Source of the DNA: Akkermansia muciniphila
GTDB taxonomy: Bacteria; Verrucomicrobiota; Verrucomicrobiia; Verrucomicrobiales; Akkermansiaceae
DNA length: 64,000 nucleotides
Assembly (NCBI RefSeq): GCF_030848305.1
Contig: NZ_CP114598.1
Span: forward strand, 744,001-808,000
Direction: 5' to 3'
In this document: one piece after another, positions 42,310 through 50,755 of the stretch
Layout of the letters: the number at the start of each line of letters is the position of its first letter
How positions within the stretch are numbered: position 1 is the first letter of the stretch
Notes under the pieces: model-generated
Seen by the model: the letters and a program-made list of their open reading frames with translations, nothing else
The model's database searches: none
What the model was told of the DNA's origin: nothing
Program-made: the position numbers and the translations under genes

Positions 42310-43815
42310 ATGAAGCTACTTACCTTACTCAAAGACCTTCCCTCCCATACGCTCACCGGCTCCCCCCAGGTGAAAATTTCACATCTGGAATGCGACAGCC
42401 GGCGCATTCTGCCCGGCTCCTGCTACATTGCCCTGAAGGGGACCCGGGCGGACGGCCACGAATTCATCCCGGAAGCCATTCGCCGCGGGGCCTGCGCCGT
42501 CGTCGCGGAAATGCCCTGCACGCAGGAAGCCAGGGAGGCAGGAGTCAGCTGGGTGGAAGTAAACGATTCCCGTCTGGCCGTCAGCCTGATGGGCGCGGTC
42601 TGGAACGGGCGCCCCTCCCGCCACATGACCATGATCGGCGTGACGGGAACGAACGGAAAAACCACAACGGCCTACATTGCCCATTCCCTGCTCAAGCAGT
42701 CCTGGCTGCGCGCGGGGCTGATCGGCACCATCGCCTATGACAACGGGGAGGAAATCATCCCTTCCACCCATACCACGCCCGGACCGCTGGAACTGGAACA
42801 CCTGCTGAAGGAAATGTATGAAAACGGCTGCCGCGGCGTCTCCATGGAGGTTTCCTCCCACGCGCTGGACCAGGAACGCGTGGCCGGCATCAATTTCAAC
42901 GTGGGCATTTTCACCAATCTGACCCAGGACCATCTGGATTACCACCATACCATGGAGAATTATTTCCAGGCCAAGGCGAAATTGTTCGAACAGATGGCGC
43001 AGGACACCGGATCCCGGAGGAAACCCGTGGCCGTCATCAACATCGACGACGCCTACGGCCGCCGGCTGGCGGAAATGTTTTCCGGCCGCATGACCGTAAA
43101 GACCTACGGGTCCGCCCTGGGGGCGGATTTCCGCATGCTGGTGCACCACGCCACCGCCAAAGGCAGCGAGTACGAACTGGAATACAAAGGGAAAAGCTAT
43201 CTGGTCCGCGTCCCCCTGATCGGCAAGTTCAACATGTACAACAGTTTGGCCGCGCTGGCCGCCGTCATTTGCGCCGGCATCCCCGTGCGGGACGCTATTG
43301 CGAACCTTCAGAATATTCCGCAGGTTCCCGGCAGGCTGGAACTATTCACCCACCCCGGAGGAGCCCAGATCTTCATTGACTACGCCCACACGCCGGACGC
43401 TCTGGAAAACGTCTGCAAGACGCTCAAGGAACTGTGCTCCCGCCGCCTGATTACCGTATTCGGCTGCGGAGGGGATCGGGACAAGGGAAAACGCCCGCTG
43501 ATGGGAGCCGCAGCCGCGCGCCTGTCGGACGCCTGCATCGTCACCTCCGACAATCCCAGAAGCGAGGAACCCCTCTCCATCATCAACCAGATTGCGGCGG
43601 GCATGCCGGAAGGCAGATACGCCATCATTCCGGACCGCGCCAGGGCTATTGCCACGGCCATCGACCAGGCCCGCCTGGGGGACATCGTCCTCATTGCGGG
43701 CAAGGGCCATGAAAATTACCAGGAGCTTTCCACCGGCCGCATCGATTTCAGCGACGCCAAGGAAGTGCGCCGCAACATGTTCATCAAGGAACGGGAAGAA
43801 TTTCCCCAGGCATAA
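42310..43815 (+). CDS. murE: UDP-MurNAc-L-Ala-D-Glu:diaminopimelate ligase
   Basis: Adds the third residue of the peptidoglycan stem peptide. The 501-residue protein has the N-terminal domain with SHLECDSRRILPGSCYIALKG, the ATP-binding GVTGTNGKTTTAYIA and TTPGPLELEHLL. The C-terminal segment DNPRSEEP (D at about 414) is the DNPR motif that marks ligases using meso-diaminopimelate rather than lysine. A stem peptide with m-DAP is therefore predicted. The gene starts 7 bp after ftsI and precedes murF by 22 bp. Confidence 0.96.
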   Translation: MKLLTLLKDLPSHTLTGSPQVKISHLECDSRRILPGSCYIALKGTRADGHEFIPEAIRRGACAVVAEMPCTQEAREAGVSWVEVNDSRLAVSLMGAVWNGRPSRHMTMIGVTGTNGKTTTAYIAHSLLKQSWLRAGLIGTIAYDNGEEIIPSTHTTPGPLELEHLLKEMYENGCRGVSMEVSSHALDQERVAGINFNVGIFTNLTQDHLDYHHTMENYFQAKAKLFEQMAQDTGSRRKPVAVINIDDAYGRRLAEMFSGRMTVKTYGSALGADFRMLVHHATAKGSEYELEYKGKSYLVRVPLIGKFNMYNSLAALAAVICAGIPVRDAIANLQNIPQVPGRLELFTHPGGAQIFIDYAHTPDALENVCKTLKELCSRRLITVFGCGGDRDKGKRPLMGAAAARLSDACIVTSDNPRSEEPLSIINQIAAGMPEGRYAIIPDRARAIATAIDQARLGDIVLIAGKGHENYQELSTGRIDFSDAKEVRRNMFIKEREEFPQA

Positions 43816-43837
43816 CACGTTATTCCATCTTTCTTTC

Positions 43838-45211
43838 ATGATTTCCCTCACGGCACACGGCATCTGCAACGTCATCGGCGGAAAACTGGTCAGCGGCCCC
43901 TTCGACAGGGTCGCTTCCGGAGGCGTGTGCACGGACAGCCGCCATCTGCCCCCACATGCCGTTTTCTTCGCGCTGGGGGGAGAAAAATTTGACGGCAACC
44001 TGTTTGCGCCGGAGGCATCCCGCACTGCGGCCGCCGTCGTCGTCAGCCGTGTGGAAGAAGGCATGGATCCCTCCTGCGCCGTCATTCTGGTGGAGGACAC
44101 GCTGAAAGCCCTTCAGAAGCTGGCCGCCTGGTGGCGTTCCGGGCTGCCCCTCACCGTCATCGGCCTGACCGGTTCCAACGGAAAAACCTCCACCAAGGAC
44201 CTGACGGCTTCCATTCTTTCACAGGGGCTCCGCACCATCGCCACGCAGGGCAACCTGAACAACCACATCGGCGTTCCCCTCAGCATCCTCCGCGCCGCGC
44301 CGTCGGACGAAGCCGCCGTATGGGAAATGGGCATGAACCACTCCGGGGAACTGGCCCCCCTGTGTGAGATGACGCGCCCGAAAATCGGCATCATCACCAG
44401 CATTGGCACTTCCCACATGGAATACCTGGGTTCCCGGGAAAACATCGCCCGGGAAAAATGCACGCTGGCACGCTGCCTGCCGGAAGACGGCTTCATGATT
44501 TTTCCGGCGGACTGCGATTATGCGGATATGATCCGTCAATCCACCCGCGCCGCCTGTATTGACTGCGGCATTGGCGCCGGAACCGTTCGCGCGGAAAATC
44601 CCGTCTCCACGGAAAAAGGGACACGCTTCACCCTTTCCATTCCGGATTTCTGCCGGGAAGAGGTGGAATTGCCCGTCCACGGGCGGCACATGGTAACCAA
44701 CGCGCTTCTGGCCGCCGCCGCCGGCTGGGTGGCAGGTCTTGCGAAAGAGCAAATCGCCTCCGGTCTCACCCAGGCGCGGCTCACGAACGGAAGGCTTCAC
44801 TGCGCCCGGATCAACGGCATTCTGGTAGTGGATGACACCTACAACGCCAACCCGGATTCCATGCAGGCCGCCCTGCGCACCTTAGCAGAGCTTTCCTGCG
44901 CCGGCAGACGCTTTGCGGTGCTGGGAAAAATGGGGGAACTGGGCGTGTTTTCCGAGGAAGGGCATGTTCTGGTGGGCCGCACGGCGGAAGAGCTCCGTCT
45001 TGACTGCGTCGTCAGCGTGGGAACGGACGCCGCCCGGATTACGGACGCTATTTCTCCCAATTCATTCACTCAACGCCTGAACTTCGGCTCCGCGGAGGAA
45101 GCGGCCGAATGGCTCCGCGGCCATACGGCGCAGGGAGACGTCGTCCTCTTCAAAGGCAGCCGTCTTGCCCGGATGGAGCAAGTCATGAACCTCACCTTTC
45201 CGCCACAGTAA
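43838..45211 (+). CDS. murF: UDP-MurNAc-tripeptide:D-Ala-D-Ala ligase
   Basis: Adds the D-Ala-D-Ala dipeptide made by Ddl to the wall precursor. The ATG at 43838 (MISLTAHGICNVIGGKL) begins the family domain; the frame is open upstream inside murE. The 457-residue protein shows VCTDSRHLPPHAVFFAL, the ATP loop GLTGSNGKTSTKDL, NLNNHIGVPLSIL, WEMGMNHSGEL and DDTYNANPDSM in the C-terminal domain. All are normal. Confidence 0.96.
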   Translation: MISLTAHGICNVIGGKLVSGPFDRVASGGVCTDSRHLPPHAVFFALGGEKFDGNLFAPEASRTAAAVVVSRVEEGMDPSCAVILVEDTLKALQKLAAWWRSGLPLTVIGLTGSNGKTSTKDLTASILSQGLRTIATQGNLNNHIGVPLSILRAAPSDEAAVWEMGMNHSGELAPLCEMTRPKIGIITSIGTSHMEYLGSRENIAREKCTLARCLPEDGFMIFPADCDYADMIRQSTRAACIDCGIGAGTVRAENPVSTEKGTRFTLSIPDFCREEVELPVHGRHMVTNALLAAAAGWVAGLAKEQIASGLTQARLTNGRLHCARINGILVVDDTYNANPDSMQAALRTLAELSCAGRRFAVLGKMGELGVFSEEGHVLVGRTAEELRLDCVVSVGTDAARITDAISPNSFTQRLNFGSAEEAAEWLRGHTAQGDVVLFKGSRLARMEQVMNLTFPPQ

Positions 45212-45216
45212 ATTGT

Positions 45217-46320
45217 ATGCATTCCCTCATTGAACAGTTCAGCCCCTCGGGGGCATTTGCAGGACCGGCAGGGAGGGCCCTTCTGGCCTGCCTGGTTTCT
45301 TTTGTCCTGACGATGATCTTCGCCCCACGGGTCATCCGGGAGCTGATTTCCCTGAAAATCGGCCAGCCCATCAGGACGGCGGAAGAGGTGCACAAACTGG
45401 CGGAACTCCACGGGGCCAAGGCGGGAACGCCCACCATGGGCGGCGTGCTGATCGTGGGTTCCATGACGGCGGCCACCCTCTTGTGCGCCAGAATGGGCAA
45501 TCCTTTCATCATCGCCTGCCTGATCGTCACCCTGTCACTGGGCCTGTTGGGATTCCGGGACGATTACCTGAAGGTGGCGAAAAAAACCTCGGACGGCATT
45601 TCCGCACGTAAAAAACTCCTCGTCCAGTTCCTGGCCGGTCTGGCCGGCGTCACCTTCCTGTACCTGTACCCGGAAGGCAGCCCCCGGGTGGAACTTCACG
45701 ACTACATATCCTCCCTGTTCATCCCGTTCTACGGCCAGGTAAACCTGCCATGGTTCGTTTACATTCCCTTTGGCGTCGTGGTGGTCATGTCCGCCTCCAA
45801 TGCGGTGAACCTGACGGACGGCCTGGACGGCCTCGCTTCCGGCTGCTCCGTCGCCACGGGCATCTCCTACGCCATCATTGCCGCCCTTTGCGGAAGCTGG
45901 CTGACGGCGGATTCCCTGGACATTCCCTTCCATCCCGGCGCGGGAGAAATCAGCGTCTTCATGATGGCCCTGGTAGGGGCCTGCCTGGGCTTCCTGTGGC
46001 ACAACTGCTACCCGGCCAGGGTATTTATGGGAGACACCGGTTCCCTGGCCCTGGGCGGCGCGTTCGGCATGGCTGCCGTCTGCACGGCGCAGGAGCTTCT
46101 CTTTATCGTCATCGGGGGCGTCTTCGTCATGGAAGCCGTGTCCGTCGTCCTGCAGGTGGGCAGCTACAAGCTGCGCCACGGCAAACGCATCTTCGCCATG
46201 GCCCCCATCCATCACCATTTCGAACTCAAGGGCTGGAAGGAAACGCAGGTGATTGCCCGCTTCTGGATGATCAGCCTCCTGTTGGCTTTCCTGGGCCTTT
46301 TCCTGATAACCACCGCCTGA
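45217..46320 (+). CDS. mraY: Phospho-MurNAc-pentapeptide transferase
   Basis: The integral membrane enzyme that makes lipid I from UDP-MurNAc-pentapeptide and undecaprenyl phosphate. The 367 residues from the ATG at 45217 (MHSLIEQF) fit. About ten hydrophobic helices alternate with the conserved loops: TPTMGGVLIVGS, GFRDDYLKVAKKTSDG (Asp pair), NAVNLTDGLDGLA, VFMGDTGSLALGG (catalytic Asp) and the final MAPIHHHFELKGWKE with its triple His. It starts 5 bp after murF. Confidence 0.96.
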   Translation: MHSLIEQFSPSGAFAGPAGRALLACLVSFVLTMIFAPRVIRELISLKIGQPIRTAEEVHKLAELHGAKAGTPTMGGVLIVGSMTAATLLCARMGNPFIIACLIVTLSLGLLGFRDDYLKVAKKTSDGISARKKLLVQFLAGLAGVTFLYLYPEGSPRVELHDYISSLFIPFYGQVNLPWFVYIPFGVVVVMSASNAVNLTDGLDGLASGCSVATGISYAIIAALCGSWLTADSLDIPFHPGAGEISVFMMALVGACLGFLWHNCYPARVFMGDTGSLALGGAFGMAAVCTAQELLFIVIGGVFVMEAVSVVLQVGSYKLRHGKRIFAMAPIHHHFELKGWKETQVIARFWMISLLLAFLGLFLITTA

Positions 46321-46332
46321 CAAACCACGAAC

Positions 46333-47643
46333 ATGCAGCTCAATAACCTCAACATCGCCGTTCTGGGAGCGGGAAGAAGCGGACGCGCCGCGGCGCGCCT
46401 CGCCATGAAGCATGGCGCACGGGTATGCGTGTTTGACGCTTCCGCCTCCATTGGCGGATGGCCGGAAGACATTCCCCTGCATACCGCCGCCACGAAAGAA
46501 GACGGGCGCGCCTTCCACGCGGACCTTGTAGTCATCTCCCCCGGCATTGAGACGGACAGCCCCTTTGTCAAATCCTTTAGCCGGGAAGGCGTGGAAACCA
46601 TCGGTGAAATGGAGCTGGCATGCCGCTTTTACCATGGCCGCATCATCGCCATCACTGGAACCAACGGCAAAACCACCACCACATCCCTGGTGGAAAAGAT
46701 TTTGCTGCGCGCCGGAAAGACCGCCGTTGCCTGCGGCAATTACGGTGTGCCGATGGCGGAAATCCTGCTCCGGGATTCCGTGCCGGACGTACTGGCGCTG
46801 GAGGTCAGCTCCTTCCAGCTGGAAACCATCCGCGACTTTCATCCGGACGTGGCCGTATGGCTCAATTTTGCGCCGGACCATATGGACCGCTACAAATCCG
46901 TGGAGGATTACCACCGCGCCAAACTCCATATCTTTGACAACCAGACGGGACAAGACCTGGCCGTCGTTCGCTCCGGAGAACGGCTTCCACAGCTGAAAGC
47001 CTCCGTGCTCACCTTTAGTCCGGAAGATCCGGCGGCTGACCTTTATTACCGCGAACCGTTGATCATGGAGGGCGACACTCCCCTGCTGAACCTGGAAGGG
47101 ACCGCCCTGAACCAGCGCCATAACGCGGAAAACGCCATGGCCGCCGTCCTGGCATGCCGCCACCTGGGCATTCCCGCAGAAACAGCCGCAGAAGTATTGA
47201 AGGAGTTCACGCCCCCCGGCCACCGCTGCGAAACCGTCCGCACACTGGACGGCGTGCTGTGGCTGAACGATTCCAAAGCCACGAATCTGCATGCGCTGGA
47301 AGCGGCTCTGAAATCACAGCATTCCCCCGTCATCCTGATTGCCGGAGGCAAGGACAAGGGGCTGGATTACGTGCCCCTGCAGCCCATGCTGAAAGAAAAA
47401 GTGCGCGCCTGCGTGGTATTCGGCCAGATTGCGGACCAGCTCCAGCATGCTTTTTCCCCCGCAGTCCCCACGGAAAAAGCCGCAGATGTAGAAGCCTGCG
47501 TGGTAAAGGCCCGCTCTCTCGCCCGGCCGGGAGACACCGTCCTCTTCTCCCCCGGCACTTCTTCCTTTGACATGTTCACCGGGTATGTCCAGCGCGGCCA
47601 GGCCTTCCGGGACGCGGTGAACGCCCTCTCCCCCCTTTCCTGA
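46333..47643 (+). CDS. murD: UDP-MurNAc-L-Ala:D-Glu ligase
   Basis: Adds D-glutamate to UDP-MurNAc-L-Ala. The 436-residue protein starts with the Rossmann loop NIAVLGAGRSGRAAA, followed by the ATP loop ITGTNGKTTTTSLV, EVSSFQLETI, NFAPDHMDRYKS and LNDSKATNLHA, then AGGKDKGLDY near the C-terminus. It is in the normal cluster position, 12 bp after mraY. Confidence 0.96.
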   Translation: MQLNNLNIAVLGAGRSGRAAARLAMKHGARVCVFDASASIGGWPEDIPLHTAATKEDGRAFHADLVVISPGIETDSPFVKSFSREGVETIGEMELACRFYHGRIIAITGTNGKTTTTSLVEKILLRAGKTAVACGNYGVPMAEILLRDSVPDVLALEVSSFQLETIRDFHPDVAVWLNFAPDHMDRYKSVEDYHRAKLHIFDNQTGQDLAVVRSGERLPQLKASVLTFSPEDPAADLYYREPLIMEGDTPLLNLEGTALNQRHNAENAMAAVLACRHLGIPAETAAEVLKEFTPPGHRCETVRTLDGVLWLNDSKATNLHALEAALKSQHSPVILIAGGKDKGLDYVPLQPMLKEKVRACVVFGQIADQLQHAFSPAVPTEKAADVEACVVKARSLARPGDTVLFSPGTSSFDMFTGYVQRGQAFRDAVNALSPLS

Positions 47644-47666
47644 CAATTCACCAGAAAACGACCATC

Positions 47667-48467
47667 ATGAAAACGACCAAGACACCTGATCATAATCCGA
47701 CCGGACGCACCCGTCCGAAACGCAAAATGGGCACCGTACTCCGGGCCAAACTCAGCAAATACCGCGCTCGCGTCTCCGAATTTGAAGACGATGCGCCCAG
47801 CAGCACCGTCGTGCGCTGGCTCGTCGTCCTTCTTCTTCTTCACCTTCTCGTCATCGGCGGCGTTTACGTCCGCAGCACCTGGTTCAGAAACACGACGGAA
47901 ACCGTAGAAATGGCGGCCGCCCTGCCCGCGCCGCCCACCGTCCCGCAGCGCCCCGCTCCCGCAGCGCCCCCGGCGGCCCTGCCCCAGGTTCCCCAGGCCC
48001 AACCCGCGGCCCCGGTCACCATCACGCAGCCGGAACAGGTAGTGGACGCGCGCCCCAACAGGCAGCCGGCCCCCGTGGCGGAGGAACACATTCCGGATGC
48101 GACTCCGGTGGCAGGTCCTGCGCGCCACATCGTGCGCACGGGAGATACCTGGGAACGCGTCGCGCGTGACAACCAGGTGGCCGTCAATGACCTGAAAGCC
48201 GTCAATCCCAAAGTGCAGCGCCTTGTCAGCGGAAGCACGCTCGTCATCCCGGCACGGCCCGGAGACAAACTTGAACCGGAAAAGCCCGCCGCGGAGGAAA
48301 TGGAGCCGGAAGGCGTGCCCCACATCGTGAAGAAAGGGGAAACCCTCTCCGTAATCGCCCGCAAATATAAAATGAACTGGCGCGCCCTCCAGAAATTCAA
48401 CAAGATGAATGACCGGGACGTAGCGCGTCTCAAGATTGGGCAAAAAATCATGATCCCCAAAAAGTAG
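47667..48467 (+). CDS. Membrane-anchored LysM protein inside the dcw cluster
   Basis: A 266-residue bitopic protein between murD and ftsW, where most bacteria have no gene. It has a basic cytoplasmic tail (about 1-50), one transmembrane helix (VVRWLVVLLLLHLLVIGGV), a Pro/Ala-rich periplasmic linker (about 85-150) and two LysM domains: HIVRTGDTWERVARDNQVAV at about 154 and HIVKKGETLSVIARKYKM at about 215. LysM binds N-acetylglucosamine in peptidoglycan. The layout is that of a wall-tethering factor that could mark septal peptidoglycan or guide the synthases encoded beside it. No catalytic domain is present. Confidence 0.87.
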   Translation: MKTTKTPDHNPTGRTRPKRKMGTVLRAKLSKYRARVSEFEDDAPSSTVVRWLVVLLLLHLLVIGGVYVRSTWFRNTTETVEMAAALPAPPTVPQRPAPAAPPAALPQVPQAQPAAPVTITQPEQVVDARPNRQPAPVAEEHIPDATPVAGPARHIVRTGDTWERVARDNQVAVNDLKAVNPKVQRLVSGSTLVIPARPGDKLEPEKPAAEEMEPEGVPHIVKKGETLSVIARKYKMNWRALQKFNKMNDRDVARLKIGQKIMIPKK

Positions 48468-48491
48468 GCCTCTTCCTGCCCTTCCGCCGCC

Positions 48492-49634
48492 ATGTCTTCC
48501 AAAGTCTGCATGATTCTGGTCTGGTTCTTCGTCATCTGCCTTCTGGTCGTAGGCCTGGTGATGGTATCCAGCACGGCGGCGTGGGCGGAAGAAACCAAGC
48601 ACCCGTACGAACCCCTGTTCAAGCAGACCGCCTTTGCCTGCGCCGGTCTGGTGGGGGCCATGATTCTTTCCCGTATAGATTACCGGATATGGAGGAAATA
48701 TATCTGGTGGATTCTTGGAGGGGCCTGCTTTCTGCTGGTTCTGTGCTATGTGCCCGGCATCGGGAAGGAAATCAACGGGGAACGCCGCTGGATCACCATC
48801 GGCATGCAGTTCCAGCCCAGCGAATGCGCCAAACTCTGCATGATGATGGCCCTGGCCAACTGGCTGGCCCTGTACCGGGACCGCACCACCTCTTTCTGGT
48901 GGGGGTTTGTGATGCCCGGCCTTATCTTCGGCCTTCCTCTTGCCCTGATTCTCTTTGAAAAGGATATGGGGACCTCCGTAGCCCTGGCCCTGGCCGCGTT
49001 CTGCGTCATGTTTGTGGCCGGGACGCGCAAAATTTACCTGGGCGGAGCTTTCGCCCTGGCCGGAACGGCCCTGTACGTTCTGGTGCAGAGCAACGCCAAC
49101 CGCCTGGAACGTTTCCTGGCCTGGAAAGACCTGGACGCCCACCGCCTGGGCGCCGGCCTCCAGCAATACCGGGCTTCCATCGCCCTGTCCCGTGGAGGGC
49201 TGGACGGGGTGGGCCTGGGAAACAGCGCGGAAAAGCACGGCACGCTTCCCTTTGCCCATACGGACTTCATTTTCGCGCCGCTGGGAGAGGAATTCGGCTT
49301 TTACGGGACCATGTTCGTCCTGCTTTGCTATTTCCTGATGACGTATGCCGGCATCGGCGTAGCCATGCAGTGCCGGGACGCCTATGGACGGTTTCTGGCC
49401 GTGGGGATCGTCGCCACCATTTTCTGTCCCGCCATCCTGAACATCGCCGTGGTAACCAACGCCGTGCCCAACTCCGGCCTGCCGCTGCCCTTCATCAGCT
49501 TCGGGGGCACCAACCTGGTTTTTACGCTGGCTGCCCTGGGCATGCTTACCAGCATCCAGAGATTTTCCACCGGAGCCCAGCCCAATTGTGAAATCACCCG
49601 CAAAGACGAACGCTCCATTGACGTAAGATTATGA
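48492..49634 (+). CDS. ftsW: Septal peptidoglycan glycosyltransferase FtsW
   Basis: A SEDS-family membrane protein that polymerises septal glycan strands with the FtsI-type PBP. The 380-residue protein has about ten hydrophobic helices. Family landmarks: VGLVMVSSTAAW, EINGERRWITIGMQFQPSECAK (with the conserved R and the PSE motif), FEKDMGTSVAL (catalytic Asp region), LPFAHTDFIFAPLGEEFGF and PNSGLPLPFISFGGTNLVFTL at the end. murG starts inside its last codons (ATGA overlap). Confidence 0.95.
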   Translation: MSSKVCMILVWFFVICLLVVGLVMVSSTAAWAEETKHPYEPLFKQTAFACAGLVGAMILSRIDYRIWRKYIWWILGGACFLLVLCYVPGIGKEINGERRWITIGMQFQPSECAKLCMMMALANWLALYRDRTTSFWWGFVMPGLIFGLPLALILFEKDMGTSVALALAAFCVMFVAGTRKIYLGGAFALAGTALYVLVQSNANRLERFLAWKDLDAHRLGAGLQQYRASIALSRGGLDGVGLGNSAEKHGTLPFAHTDFIFAPLGEEFGFYGTMFVLLCYFLMTYAGIGVAMQCRDAYGRFLAVGIVATIFCPAILNIAVVTNAVPNSGLPLPFISFGGTNLVFTLAALGMLTSIQRFSTGAQPNCEITRKDERSIDVRL

Positions 49635-50755
49635 CTGAACCCTCTCTCAAACATCCCCCCCTGAACATCGTGATCGCCTGCGGCGGCACGGGAGGGCACC
49701 TTTTTCCCGGCATAGCCGTAGCCCAGGAACTTAAAAAGCGCGGTCATCGCGTCACGCTCCTCATCTCCCAGAAGAAAGTGGACGCCCAGGCCAGCAAAAA
49801 TTACGGGGATCTCGATTTCCGCACCATTGAGGCCATCGCGATGCCCAAAATCCCATCCCTGGCCCTGCTGGGCTTCGGCGTCAGGCTGTATCAGGCCGTC
49901 CGTTTCAGCCGCAGTCTTCTGGATGAGGTGGAAGCGGACGTCGTCATCGGCATGGGGGGGTTCACTTCATTCCCTCCCGTTTACGCCGCCCACCGCAAGA
50001 GAATCCGCACCTACGTGCACGATTCCAACGCGCTGCCCGGAAAGGCCAACCGCATGACCGCCAAATTCTGCACGAACGTGCTGCTGGGCATTGAAGAAGC
50101 CGGGCACTACTTCAATCCCGCCAAATGCATTGTCACCGGCACCCCGGTACGCCAGGAAATGGTGGCCCGGAAAGACAAAAACGAATCCAGGGCGGAACTC
50201 AATCTGCCCCGGGACCGCCGCGTGGCCCTGGTGATGGGCGGTTCCCAGGGGGCCAGGAATCTGAACTCCCTGGTCATTGAAGCCGCCCGTCAATGCGCAG
50301 ACCTGTGCGACTTCCTCATCATCACCGGCTCCGCGGACTTTGCGCGCGTCAGCCAGCTGACGGCGGACATGCCCCACGTGCACGTCATTGAATTCTGTTC
50401 CGCCATGGCTGCCGCGTACGCCGCAGCGGATGTGGTCATTTCCCGTTCCGGGGCATCCAGCCTGACGGAACTGGCCCACATGGGGAAGGCCGCCCTGCTG
50501 GTTCCCTACCCCTTCGCCGCAGACGATCACCAGGCGCACAATGCACGCGTTTTCGCGGCCCACGGAGCGGCGCGCATGATGCGTGAAAACACCCTCACGC
50601 CGGACGATATTACGGCCTTTCTGAATGAAGTACTCAAGGATTCTTCCCTGCTGGCCTCCATGAATGAATGTGCTTTACGTCTGGACATGCCTGATGCAGT
50701 ATCCCGCATCGCCAACGTCATTGAACATACGTCCCATGCAGCCCCCCATGATTGA
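49631..50755 (+). CDS. murG: UDP-GlcNAc:lipid I GlcNAc transferase
   Basis: Makes lipid II at the inner membrane face. The 374-residue GT-B enzyme has the first glycine-rich loop ACGGTGGHLFPGIAVA, GMGGFTSFPPVYAA, HDSNALPGKANR, GTPVRQEM, the second loop MGGSQGARNLN and the donor-site segment SRSGASSLTELAHMGKAALLVPYPFAADDHQ. It overlaps ftsW by 4 bp and murC-murB by 8 bp, so these genes are translated together. Confidence 0.97.
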   Translation: MTEPSLKHPPLNIVIACGGTGGHLFPGIAVAQELKKRGHRVTLLISQKKVDAQASKNYGDLDFRTIEAIAMPKIPSLALLGFGVRLYQAVRFSRSLLDEVEADVVIGMGGFTSFPPVYAAHRKRIRTYVHDSNALPGKANRMTAKFCTNVLLGIEEAGHYFNPAKCIVTGTPVRQEMVARKDKNESRAELNLPRDRRVALVMGGSQGARNLNSLVIEAARQCADLCDFLIITGSADFARVSQLTADMPHVHVIEFCSAMAAAYAAADVVISRSGASSLTELAHMGKAALLVPYPFAADDHQAHNARVFAAHGAARMMRENTLTPDDITAFLNEVLKDSSLLASMNECALRLDMPDAVSRIANVIEHTSHAAPHD

